Source: Phymatolithon calcareum (taxonomy: Eukaryota > Rhodophyta > Florideophyceae > Hapalidiales). Taken from it: 64,000 nucleotides of DNA. The position numbers were made by a program, and so were the translations under genes. The notes beneath the pieces were generated by a model. That model saw only the letters and a program-made list of their open reading frames with translations, was not told the DNA's origin and did not search any database. Of the stretch, positions 22,774-32,113 are shown piece after piece. Numbering within the stretch: position 1 is the stretch's first letter; every line of letters begins with the position of its first letter. The stretch spans positions 2,356,001-2,420,000 of the forward strand of contig OZ345352.1 of the NCBI GenBank assembly GCA_977006965.1. The letters run 5' to 3'.

Positions 22774-23376
22774 CTAAGAAATAGGATTCCAGGACAAAGC
22801 GTTGGCCACTTGATTACTCCTCCCAGGCAAATGTTCGACAGTAAAACTGTAGCTTGAAACCGATAGAGACCAGCGAAGCAACTTGGGAGCCACTGCTTTC
22901 GCCGCGGAGAGCCACTGAAGAGAAGAGGCGTCAGTGTGCCAGACATATGTGCGTCCGTAAAGATACATGCGAAATTTCTTGAGAGCTTAGACGAAATAGA
23001 AAAGTTCTTTCTCGGGAGTGCTCCAGTCAGATTCACAGTCAGTGAATGCGTGACTTAGAAACTGGGCAGGCTTGAGTTCGCCAGAGTCGTCATGCTGTTG
23101 CAGCATAGAGCCCACGTCAATGTCGCTAGCATCGGCAGAGAGAATTAACAGTGTGTCCCATTGTTGAAAGTCGAAAACAGGTCTGCGGGAAAATCGTTTA
23201 TGAAGTTCAGAAATGGCAGTTGCACGTTCCGGAGTCCAAACAAATTCCGAATTCTTTGGCTTAAAGAAACTAAAGGTGCAGCGATGTGGGCCTAATGAGG
23301 GACAGTCGACGTTAGATATTGGCGAGAGCGGCGAAGCTTTTGACTGGCTTCTTCCCGGTAGAGGGACGTTCGGCAC
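22774..23376 (-). pseudogene. gypsy RNase H domain
   Basis: The minus-strand frame reads DTLLILSADASDIDVGSMLQ (the DASDxGxGAxLxQ motif with the first catalytic Asp), then a segment ending SHAFTDCESDWSTPEKELF (the catalytic Glu region). After a stop it continues with VWHTDASSLQWLSAA (the HTDHxxLxxL counterpart) and VEHLPGRSNQVANALS (the GxxNxxADxLSR counterpart). The typical GIGAVLxQ is slightly changed and a stop near 22985 splits the domain. It follows the RT on the same strand. Confidence 0.8.
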
Positions 23377-23529
23377 GTTGTGGAGACGGAAAATTCTTGA
23401 CTGCGTCGACTAATGCCAGTTTCGGAAGTATTCCGTGTTAAGTAACAACGTGAAGCAAGAAATCGATATTGGCTGCGCCAAATTTCATTTTCGAAAGTTC
23501 AGCTGGCACTTGAAGTAGCGCAAAAGGTT

Positions 23530-24253
23530 GAAAATAACACGTAAATCGCGAAGATGAATCTCTAACGATGAAGAAAACACTATTATGTCATCTAAGTAGA
23601 TGAGAACGCAATGGTAATTGAGGCAACGAATAATGTAGTCCACGATCTGTTGGAACACAGCTGGTGCATTTATCCATCTGAAAGGTAAACGATGTCATTG
23701 ACACAGGCTGGACCGAGTAGAGAAAGCTGGCCAAAGGCAGTTCATGGAACCCAGAAGCAGCGTCAAGAGTGGAGATATAATTCATGTCGTTCAAAGAGTC
23801 CAAAATGTCATCCACGCGTGGTAGGCTATACGCGGTTTGAATAGAGGCGGCGGTAATCAATGCAAAATCGTATTTTGCCGTTGTGTTTGGGTCCCTAAAA
23901 AACAGGGAAAGACTAGTTGGAACGACTTTCCTCGATAAGACTTTGTTGCAGCTTGTGCTATACTTGCCTTTCGATTTGTCGATGGGCAAGTGGATGACAT
24001 CGGAAAGGAGTACAGCGAATAGGTTGCGCAGGTCCAGTGTCGATTGTGACCTGGGGGATATTTCGCATAGTTTCCGGCTCTGACGGGTCAGGTGCGAAAA
24101 CCTCTGCGTGGTATTAAGCAGCGCACGGAGTTTATTGCTCTGCTCAGCAGACAGGTTGGAATCGAGATCAGTATTGTAGTCGAGCGTAGGCGAATTTTCG
24201 TCAAGAAGGGAAAGAGGCTTCGCAGGTGCAGGCGATGTCGGTGGTAAAGACAC
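23530..24253 (-). pseudogene. gypsy reverse transcriptase
   Basis: On the minus strand the frame from 24253 gives YSLPRVDDILDSLNDMNYIS and TLDAASGFHELPL (motifs with the first catalytic Asp), then TSFTFQM. A one-base frameshift near 23685 moves the continuation into another frame, which reads FRWINAPAVFQQIVDYI and then CVLIYLDDIIVFSSS: an intact YLDD catalytic motif. So the domain is complete in content but broken by at least this frameshift. The order with protease upstream and RNase H downstream is that of Ty3/gypsy pol. Confidence 0.85.
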
Positions 24254-24271
24254 ATCTGCGAGTACGTCGGA

Positions 24272-24950
24272 CTAGGATAAATCAGCCTGTTGCTCGGAAA
24301 CGCGTATATTCCGAATAGGTACTAGATTAACGTCGTAAAAAGTGTGAACAGCGGAAAAGCACAGTCCCTTAGGTAGCCTTGCGGGAAAAGCGATCGGGTT
24401 TGCCACCATTATGTGCATATTAACGCACGATGTGTCGAAGACGGCGTTAGAGACACAGAAGTGGAACTGTGTCGTGGAAGCCACGTTCGGGAGAGCTAAA
24501 ACCACAGGAGAGCGCGGCGTGGAGGAGAATTGGGCCACCACGAGCTGCTGTTGCCGAGGAAGAATCGTCACGTCATCAGACAGAGTGAGGTAGGTTTCCG
24601 GAACAGGAACAGTGACAAAGTACGCATGCTCCGGAGAAACGGATGGGTCAGGAGAGCGGAACATCACGGACTGTTCGTGTAAGTTGATAACAGCGCGGGT
24701 TCTGAGAACGTCCAAGCCGAGTATAATATTTTGCGAGAGATTTTCGCAGACGATAACATCTGTTGTGACAGAAATACGATGTGTGAGCGAGAGAGGAAAA
24801 CGAACAGCGCCTTTCATGGAGAGCAGAGATCCGTTGGCACGAGAGAGAGAAAGGGATCGAATAGACTCATCGACTTGTCCTTGGAACGCATTTTGAACTA
24901 ATTAGTGGAGATGCACGTGCGTTCGGCGCCAGTGTCAACCAAGGCAGTGA
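24272..24950 (-). pseudogene. gypsy retropepsin-like aspartic protease region
   Basis: On the minus strand SVTALVDTGAERTCIS gives the catalytic D-T-G-A motif at 24925-24936, followed by a stop (TAG near 24897). It continues in the next frame with ENLSQNIILGLDVLRTR, the conserved ILG-(L/M)-D block of retropepsins. A long variable linker towards the RT follows. The stop between the active site and the ILG block makes it inactive. Confidence 0.8.
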
Positions 24951-25079
24951 CAGAACCATGAATCGAGTTTATGAGCGTAATGGATGTGGTGAAACGAGAG
25001 GTCTACTTCAGCTGAGCGTAGGCTGAGACACCGCAAACATTTGGTGTGAGGCGATGGACATGGACCATGGATCTCGGGT

Positions 25080-26499
25080 AGGCCTAGCATGCCATGGAGA
25101 GATGCCAGCCGATTCCAGTTTTTTGAATCGCGAGGCGAGCGGAACTAGGACTTAGGCCGACGGGTCTCGTGCAGTATCTACGTATGTTTGAGCGAAGACC
25201 TGTGCTCTGTGTACTTAGGAAGCGTATTGAAACCGTGATTTGCAGTGTTCTTGTCCCGCAGATCCTTGGAGACGTCATCGTCCGTAATAGTACAAACATA
25301 AATGTGGTGAGAAGGGCCCCCGCAGCGCAAACAGTGCGCAGACCGCTGAGATGACACGCGTCTCTGTTTCCTCGATGACCTTTCCGGTAGATTGCCAGGT
25401 TTGCGGTGGGCGTGCTTACTTTTCAGTGCGTCCACAACCGAGGAAATCTGTGCAATAGACTGAATGAGAGTCGGATTTTCTCTGTCTTGAGGAACTTTCT
25501 CACAGCGGAGCCGCTTCGTCGGCAGTTCTTCAGAGACAGGACGTGGAAGATCGGAGCGGAGATACGAAGTAGGGTCGTACAAATTGTAGGCACGTGCAGT
25601 AGAGCGAGATGAGCGAGCCGCAGTCTTTGCCTGGTAGTGCCTGATGAGGGCAGATCCATGAGTGGATGACAAAGAGACCGTGAAAGATTCTTGCGTTCGT
25701 ACGATCGTACGAATTCAATAAGAGCGGTCAGAGTCCATTTTGACTCACCCCAGTACAAGATTAGGCCGTCTAAATGCTCGATCAAATCCGACTCGGATGG
25801 ACGTAAGGAGTCGAGAAGTCGAGCAATGATTGCGTCTTCGACAGCACCAGAAACGTGTTTGCCAGCCGGAGTTGTAGTACCGTACATCGCCTCGTGAAAA
25901 GATCGGATGAGATGCGAATGTCTCGACGGCGCAGAAGTCTTCCTCCTTCGCCAAATAAGCAGTCAAATGCTCATTGACGTCCTTAGTCGGAGGTTTGAGA
26001 TAACGAGAAAGAGCGCTGGTCGTCCGCTGTTGGCTTCGTCTACACGAGATCGTTAGAGAGCGCGAATTCCAATAGAAATACAGGAGAACAAGGCGTTTGA
26101 AGACCGTCGGTGGTTCGTTGGCACGATGTACTCCTCCACGACATCTTGAATAGGACGGCAGTTCCGAAGTTTGACGGTGAGGAGACGTGCTATATCCACC
26201 GGATTGCGTAGATTGAAGTCACGAGAGAGATCTGCCGCGCCCGTGATCCAGTACGAAGAGTACATATCAGGGCGATACACCAAGGTGTCCTGGAGTTTCT
26301 GTTGGGCGACAATAATTTGTCGCGCCATGTAGTTTTTCTCCCCTGCGTTGTTCGTCGCCATAGTTGTAAACAAGTTAAAACGAAACGACGAGAATACGGC
26401 GAGGAAAGTACCAAAACGGCGACACGGTGTTTGCGTTGGGGACGAAGCTCGAAGCAGGAAAGTTGGCAACGAGGTGAGCGCAGAGCTAGAGCTATGCAC
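25080..26499 (-). pseudogene. gypsy gag with CCHC zinc knuckle
   Basis: Minus-strand frames from 26499 (MATNNAGEKNYMARQIIVAQ) to 25178 are shifted relative to each other. The C-terminal part has basic RSSRKQRRVSSQRS sequence and the zinc knuckle CLRCGGPSHHIYVC (Cx2Cx4Hx4C) at about 25292-25333, which would bind the RNA. Several stops and shifts separate the pieces. Its position between the 5' LTR and the protease fits gag. Confidence 0.7.
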
Positions 26500-26511
26500 G
26501 AGTTTTGAAAA

Positions 26512-26529
26512 CGAGTAGAAGATCCACCA
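26512..26529 (-). promoter_or_regulatory. probable primer-binding site of the gypsy element
   Basis: Directly internal to the 5' LTR (which ends GTTACA on the minus strand) the sequence is TGGTGGATCTTCTACTCG. A TGG directly after the LTR is the expected complement of a tRNA CCA end. I cannot identify the tRNA. Confidence 0.6.
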
Positions 26530-26838
26530 TGTAACGAACGCGTTAGTATTGTGCCGTTAAGAGTGTCCCAGAGGCACACTAGAGGACATCCCTCACAGTA
26601 AATTCGTCTGTTCGGGTTCGTCTATTCCGAAACGTGTGCCCGTGGAGACGCTGAATGTTTCCACTATTGTGCTGTTTTGAGTTGTGTGTGTTGGGGGTGT
26701 TCTCTCTCTGCTCGCTATGCTACGAGAACTAAGGGATCTATTTGTACTAAAATGCCCTGGAGGTGCACAACGATGATTGGCTAACGTGCAGTGAAAAGAT
26801 CTCGCTGAGATGAGCATCATAATTCCCACTCTAAGGCA
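26530..26838 (-). repeat. 5' LTR of the gypsy element
   Basis: 309 bp, minus-strand ends TGCCTTAGAG and CGTTACA. It matches the two halves of the 3' LTR at 18403-20322 and is uninterrupted, so it shows the empty site of the Helitron-like insertion. Divergence between the two LTRs is easily visible, so the element is not recent. Confidence 0.85.
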
Positions 26839-27072
26839 TTGGAAAAGAATAATTTACGATTTTTGCTGTAACAAAAACATGCTGGTCACTCAGAAGTATC
26901 AGACCTCTCATTCCACGAGAAAAGACTGGCCGCGCGCGGTCGGTAGATCAATACACACCAAGGCAGCATCGGTGATCGGTCTCGCAGAGTGCTCCAGACT
27001 GTACGGAGCCTTTTGGAAGTCAATATGGTGCAACGTATGGTTCAGAAAGCACTCGTGTAAAAAATCAATGTA

Positions 27073-27813
27073 CAGTCGAACCTGTATAGCTGCAACACGG
27101 CGGTAAAGCAGGTTGGTATGCAGTAATAGAGGTTTTCCAGTCTTGGCGGCTTTATCATAAGGGGCTACAGAAACATTCTACCCAATCGTCCACGAGGCTC
27201 AGTTGAACCAATCAGTGACCTTTCTCTGCTGGAGCCCCTTCTTGTGGTCGGAGCGAATCTCACGTTGCGATGCGTGGATGGCGCGCCGCACAGACCACGA
27301 ACACTCTCCTCTCTCGTCCATGATCTCTACTGCCAAACTCAGATGACGCAACTGCTCAGCAAGCGACAATTTCGACTTGTTCTCCTGTTCAACACTCTCA
27401 GCGGCTTCGCTGGTCTCAACAGGATTCATTTCATGCAGGATATCGCCGACAAGTGTCGCCTCTTCCACATCTGCGACACAGTCATCCTCCTCATTTGGGC
27501 TGACGAGGTATGCGCAGTGGTGTTTCCTGCAGGGATGAGCATCACCAAATAACGCTATTCTATGTAGCACATGGAACGTACTTGGCAAGCAGCCGTGCAC
27601 GATTTATGACGAGAGCCAGTCTCTGTTGCAAACCGTGCTATCAAAATTTTATTCAAAATTAAGGGTGGCATTCCCTTCAGTTGCACTAATGCAGTTTGCA
27701 AGGTAGGTTTAAATTTAGTTACTTTTCGGCATATACCAAATTGGTCTAGGCGATTCGATTGCACGAATGCAGGTTTTGCAGCTATACGGGTTGCAGCTAT
27801 ACAGGTTCGACTG
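27073..27813 (-). mobile_element. non-autonomous pogo/Tigger-type transposon
   Basis: Perfect 24-bp terminal inverted repeats starting CAGTCGAACCTGTATAGC lie at 27073-27096 and 27790-27813, with TA duplicated on both sides (27071-27072, 27814-27815). CAGT...AACCT ends and a TA target are typical of pogo/Tigger elements of the Tc1/mariner superfamily. A second partial copy of the repeat lies just inside the right end (near 27776). It splits the piggyBac-like copy P3 and encodes only the C-terminal end of a transposase. Confidence 0.85.
27199..27600 (-). pseudogene. C-terminal remnant of pogo-type transposase
   Basis: A 133-codon minus-strand frame. The middle is acidic (EEDDCVADVEEATLVGD), then come LSLAEQLRHLSLAVEIMDER and a terminal QQRKVTDWFN. 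Pogo/Tigger/jerky transposases commonly end with a Q-x-K-(I/V)-T-D-F-F tail, and the match to KVTDWF at the very C-terminus is good. The DDE domain and the CENP-B-type DNA-binding domain are missing, consistent with an internally deleted element mobilised by a relative. The frame start is not a clear ATG. Confidence 0.65.
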
Positions 27814-28235
27814 TATGCGATAGCATGTCACTTCGCCTGAAATGGGCCTGATTCGTCATCCTTCCAACACTGGCGAAGCGCAGTACCGCCCAAGTCTGCT
27901 TATAGTACTGATCCTCGCCAATCTTCATCTCGAAACACCAGTTTATCATCTACTGTCGCAATCAGAAATTCCTCAGATGGGCACTCAAGTTTCGATATAA
28001 CCTTTAGAAGCTCTAAGCGCGCTCTTCCGGGCTCTCTAGCGTACGTTCTGCAGTGCCCTTTTGACCAACAGTTGTAGCTGGAACTTGATGTCATCACGCC
28101 AGATCGCGAGCCGAATACTGCCGCTCATGGGGTGCCATGCTACAAACGGAAATCTCTACGTCGGATTGAAGGACGATTTTCCTCTCATTTTCGGAACCTT
28201 CGCACTCTAAAGGGAGACTTCTTATCCGAAATTGG

Positions 28236-28538
28236 TTGTCTTCAACTTCATACGAGTACAATTGCGTTATGAGGATGTTTCCTGACGTTCACGTGCGAAA
28301 ACTATCTGGTTGGACGTCCGCTAAGCTGGGAAGAAACGGACGAACGGTGGCTACAGTGACAGAGTTGATGAAGTTTCTCGAAATACTCGTCCTCATGAAA
28401 GGGTTGAGTTCGGAGCTGAAAGAGCTTTCTGGAAGTCTACCAGGCCGAAGATCTATCTCCCGGCCCTTCTTGTTCAAAAACTGCGATGCCGTTTGCCGAA
28501 TACCTACGGTGGATTTCATTCAGCGTCCAACCAAGTGA
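28236..28538 (+). pseudogene. piggyBac-like transposase fragment (P3)
   Basis: The frame reads SAKLGRNGRTVATVTELMKF and LEILVLMKGLSSELKEL, then continues to PTVDFIQRPTK. It is homologous to P2 at about 8500-8720 (SAKLKRIGRTESKIFGILVL...), and its (E/K)-(L/I)-x-x-F-x-x-(I/V)-LVLM block is the conserved segment before the MsrxRF motif of piggyBac transposases. It is cut by the pogo-like element at 28557. Confidence 0.5.
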
Positions 28539-28841
28539 AAAAGACGACATGTACAGTAGACTGGGAAATTAGTCTGGCGTTTGGAATTTGAATCATAAAT
28601 ACAATTCTGGATTTTCTCATGCTAACCGGAGGGGGTACAAAGGATAGTAATACTCATATTTCAGAATCTAGAAAATATTTCGGTCATTTGCAGAGTTTAA
28701 CACTAAAGCAAACACTACGTACCAGTTACTGCAATGACGGAGATATCCGACGTTGAAAGTATCTAGCTCTATATTTTTGAAACGTGGACCTGCGTCTCAT
28801 ATGAGTCTATTACTGATGATATCATTATGTTTGAGCCGGCC

Positions 28842-28850
28842 TATATAAGG
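28842..28850 (+). promoter_or_regulatory. TATA box of the pogo-like transposase gene
   Basis: TATATAAGG, 67 bp upstream of the ATG at 28917, which sits in a good context (ACCATGG). Confidence 0.6.
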
Positions 28851-28916
28851 CGCTTCGCGAATACTTTGCTTGCAAAGATACGAACTATTCACCTCCACAC
28901 CCAATGACTCGCAACC

Positions 28917-30384
28917 ATGGCACCCTCATCCAATCAAATCCACCCTCCTCGACAAGCTCAAATTGTTTCAACTAAATCACAGCGCAAGACGGTTATTAAT
29001 TGGATGATTTCTGAAGTGCAGCTCTCAGGAACAGCCAATCGAATTGCTTCAAGAGCAGTCAAGCAATTCCCCAAGGTATTTCGTGGCAAGGATCTGGCCA
29101 ATAGGGAAAAAGCGCGTGATTGGTGGATAAAGCGAACTCTAATTTTGGACCTATTGGCCGATCCATCAAATAATGCCATGACACTTGGAAGTAGACGTAT
29201 CCGTGGTCCAGCAAGGAGGAGGAGTCAGCTGAAATCATTCCAAGGTCGCGGAAGAAGGCGCGCAATGTGGGTGGACTACGTGCACGAGGTCTTGCTGGCA
29301 GAATATGAAAGGCTCTGTGCGGCCCTTGTCAAAGTTGGCCGTGAACTGCTCTTGCAGATTGCGTTTCATACGGTTGTGGATCCTGAGTCTCCATTCCCCG
29401 TTGCCGAGATTGAGGAAAATTCTGGAAGGTCCATCACGCAGATACTCAATTACGATTGGAAACAGGCATTTCTCGACCGGACCAAAAATTTTACTCGAAA
29501 ACAATCTGGTGCACTGGCCGTAGCGAGGAGCACCGTATCTACAATGAGCAGTTGACTGCATATCATCTTGGCCAATTAGAGCGCGAATTCCAGGATGGTG
29601 TGCTGGACGAGAATATGGTGGAAAATATGGACGAAACCCACTTTTTATTCAATCAAGATAACCATCAAATGCTCGGGTTTATTGGAGAAGACAAGGTTTC
29701 ATATGCAGATGTTGTTTCCGGAAGTGAAGGGATTACAGTCGTACTACGCATATCGGGAGGAGTCAATGCGAGACTGGAAGCACCGTTCTTAATTTTTATG
29801 AATCAGAACTGTAACTATCCAATCCAGGGTGTTCCTGACAACATTCCAGGGGTTTCATACCGGACCGGAAAAAGGGGATGGATGGACAAGAAGGTCTTCA
29901 ACCAATGGTTAAATGAACCGCGGGCTATCGACAAGGACCCTGCTGGACGTACGCGCGTTATTATTATGGGCAACGCGTCGGGCCATAATGAGACACCGCA
30001 ACACGTCGAATCATTGATTTATATCAATACGAAGATCCGTAAGCTGCCAGCAACCAGTACGCACCTATCCCAACCATTGGACTGATTTGTATCCAAGAGA
30101 ATTTAGGATGTGTGGCGGGCCGAATAGGAAGAGGAGAAAATGCGTAGAATGCAAGCAAATGATTGGTCCAACGGACCCAACGGATCAGGGAAATTGAACA
30201 ACCCCGGAAAGGCCTTTTATTGAAAGACTCAAACAACCTTTCATATCCGCGTAAGGCAATGATACGCAGTGGACTTGCGCTCGATGTCGATGGAACGTGG
30301 AGGGTGGAGCAGCTTTTCCCTCACCTTCAAAAAATAGTGACAGCGCACCATGAGAACTTTTGCGGTGTTATTCCTGAACTATAA
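28917..30384 (+). pseudogene. pogo-like DDE transposase, frameshifted
   Basis: It begins at ATG 28917 with a helix-turn-helix-like N-terminal region (for example QRKTVINWMISEVQLSGTA). A one-base frameshift near 29520 moves the gene into the next frame, which reads EEHRIYNEQLTAYHLGQLE, NMDETHFLFNQDNHQ (first catalytic Asp), ADVVSGSEGITVV, IQGVPDNIPGVSYRTGKRGW and RVIIMGNASGHNE, then ATSTHLSQPLD. In this family the fourth motif is normally F-L-D-N-x-S-G-H; here the catalytic Asp is Gly (MGN). A TGA follows QPLD at about 30083, and decayed frame continues to 30384. The DNA ends are intact but the enzyme is dead, so any recent movement needed a helper. Confidence 0.85.
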
Positions 30385-30652
30385 ATTTAGAAATAAAATT
30401 CAAAATGTTTTCATTTCTTTCTCTATTAATTGTACTTGAGTATTAATGTAAACGGTTTTATGATTAAAGTCAAAACGCCAGACTAATTTCCCAGTCTAGT
30501 GTAGTGTGCGTAGTACGTCTGGTCGCTCGGTCAAGATTCTGTCAATGCCATGAATGACCACTGAAAGCGCACTGTGTCAAAGAGATTTTGAAGGCAGACG
30601 GGCTCGCGATATAGCAATTCTGCGCTGTCTTGCGGTCGCATACGAGAAGCTG

Positions 30653-30711
30653 CCCTGTTACTCAATTTGAGGCTTTGGGAGCTTTTAAAATAAATCAACA
30701 TATATCCCCCT
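30653..30711 (+). mobile_element. very short LINE 3' end
   Basis: About 60 bp matching, in inverted orientation, the 3' ends at 9415 and 63184: CCCTGTTACTC, GGGAGCTTTTAAAATAAATC, ending ATATCCCC. It is an extreme 5' truncation inserted in the piggyBac-like copy P3. Confidence 0.8.
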
Positions 30712-30852
30712 CCTGTATTAGGCGCATTATACATGCGTATTCATTCTGGACAAGTGCTGAATCTGCAGAGATTCAACAAGTGCGCCTATAGTCTATATGC
30801 GTCATCAAACACTTCTGGCAATTTTCGCGGTTGTTAGATAGCTCTTATTCTC

Positions 30853-31131
30853 TTGTGTCAATGCAATGTTTCAGCAAAACATGACGCTGCGAAGGTACTG
30901 GGAAGTGCTGGGCGTGCAGCTTATCGAGAACATATGACAGGCGCATTACTTGTCGACGTTCAGTCTCCCCAGAACGTACATTTGCATTCGAGAGCGGTGT
31001 TGGAAGCTACTTTACTCCCAAGAAAAGAAAAAGAGGACTGCGGATGTCATGATGCTTACGTTCGCTGTACAAAACAACTGCAGAGTTGGAAAATTCAAGA
31101 TGTCGACCCTCGCATGCTCCCGATGAAATAA
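30853..31131 (+). pseudogene. piggyBac-like transposase C-terminal fragment (P3)
   Basis: The last part (RCTKQLQSWKIQDVDPRMLP) matches P2 at 9200-9290 (SCSKQLQSLTSQGINPRIL) in the same order relative to the other transposase segments. Upstream are decayed frames. No catalytic residue can be assigned. Confidence 0.4.
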
Positions 31132-31140
31132 GCTTGACAA

Positions 31141-31905
31141 TGTCACAATATAGGGAACTCTAGTCTAATCCGTTCCCCAAGTTAAAAATTGAAATGAGAT
31201 ATACTTAAGTGTTCTGGGCCAGATTTTAGCGCTGAATCGTTTTCTGTATTAGTTTTAAGATGAAGACACAGGAAATATGAATTTCTATTACTTTCTGTCT
31301 CGCTGCTAAAGGTTTGCGTGAAAACGGAACTCAAAGTTGAGCGCATTTGAATACTTGACGTTGAATCAGAATACGTTTAGAGTGTGCGGAATCAAGCACT
31401 GAACACTGCAGACAGTTGCTTCCAGATTTCGACATCGTTTCGCATTGCATGCATCATTTTTGGGCCCTTTATGAAAATCATTGCTGCGAAATGAAATCTG
31501 GAGCCAATCACATTAGGATTTGTGTCTATTAGGCAGTGTGAAAAGCGCACTGCAGTGACTTACGGAAAAGAACTCCTACGATCTTAGGAATTTTTAAAAA
31601 CTAATCTGTCTGCGATGTTTTAATTTTTGTGCTTACAGTAAGGCGGCAGGCAGAAAGAATTCGAAAACACACACTTCGCTGAATGCGTTAGGGAGCGGTT
31701 TAGTTTTCAACTCCCTATATACATTTGCTACACTTCTACTGCTATGAACTGCTTCAATGAGCATGTTGAAGACATCTATGAGCTTAGCGCTAAAACATGC
31801 TTGATAGCGAGTAGCTTTCATATGCAAAAGAATTATATGAATCTTTTTCCATCCATTGAAGATAAATTTCCGTCAAACACTTGTGTAAACTTATCGCCAT
31901 GCTCA
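31141..31905. other. mostly anonymous sequence with a P3 tail segment
   Basis: No gene recognised. At about 31738-31790 the plus strand (NCFNEHVEDIYELSAK) matches the P2 segment NCFAKHAEHIHELDAF (9340-9390), so the piggyBac-like copy extends at least this far, with an unaligned insert of about 600 bp before it. Confidence 0.4.
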
Positions 31906-32113
31906 AAAACTAGATACATTTCAAAAAATCTTAAAAGTCATCTAATCCTGACAGTGAGGCCGTCGAAATCTGAGCCTCAGAAGACAAGATTAGGGAGTTC
32001 AAATTCTTAAAAACTAGATACATTTCAAAAAATCTTAAAAGTCATCTAATCCTGACAGTGAGGCCGTCGAAATCTGAGCCTCAGAAGACAAGATTAGGGA
32101 GTTCAAATTCTTA
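31906..32113. repeat. 104-bp tandem duplication (two copies)
   Basis: The segment starting AAAAACTAGATACATTTCAA at 31906 is repeated without visible change from 32010. The unit contains CTAATCCTGACAG and, inverted within it, GTCAGGATTAG-like sequence. It is recent, since the copies are identical by eye. Confidence 0.9.

Larger units (their letters stand above)
18403..26838 (-). mobile_element. Ty3/gypsy LTR retrotransposon (decayed)
   Basis: The element lies on the minus strand: 5' LTR 26530-26838, primer-binding site, gag with zinc knuckle, aspartic protease, reverse transcriptase, RNase H, integrase, then the 3' LTR 18403-20322 (split by an insertion). The order protease-RT-RNaseH-integrase is that of Ty3/gypsy. 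LTRs start TGCCTTAGAG and end GTTACA on the minus strand. Frames are broken by several stops and shifts, so it is inactive. The 5-bp flanks (GAAAG and TTGGA) do not match, so no target duplication is visible. Confidence 0.85.
28559..30496 (+). mobile_element. pogo-like (Tc1/mariner superfamily) transposon, 1938 bp
   Basis: Perfect 24-bp terminal inverted repeats beginning GACTGGGAAATTAGTCTGGC lie at 28559-28582 and 30473-30496, flanked by TA on each side (28557-28558, 30497-30498). One gene lies inside on the plus strand with its own TATA box. Removing the element and one TA restores continuity with the homologous piggyBac-like sequence of P2 around 8700-8760, so the empty site is known. Confidence 0.9.
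26869..31800 (+). mobile_element. piggyBac-like element, diverged copy P3 with nested insertions
   Basis: Segments at 26879-27065, 27815-28556, 30497-30650, 30853-31131 and about 31735-31800 align in order with P2 at 7725-7880, 7915-8720, 8720-8790, 9110-9290 and 9340-9390. Shared words include ATGCTGGTCAC, GTCACTTCGC and CAAAACAACTGCAGAGT. The gaps are a pogo-family non-autonomous element (27073-27813), a pogo-like transposon (28559-30496), a LINE scrap (30653-30711) and an unaligned stretch (31140-31735). P3 is much more diverged from P1/P2 than those are from each other. Neither end is clear. Confidence 0.6.
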
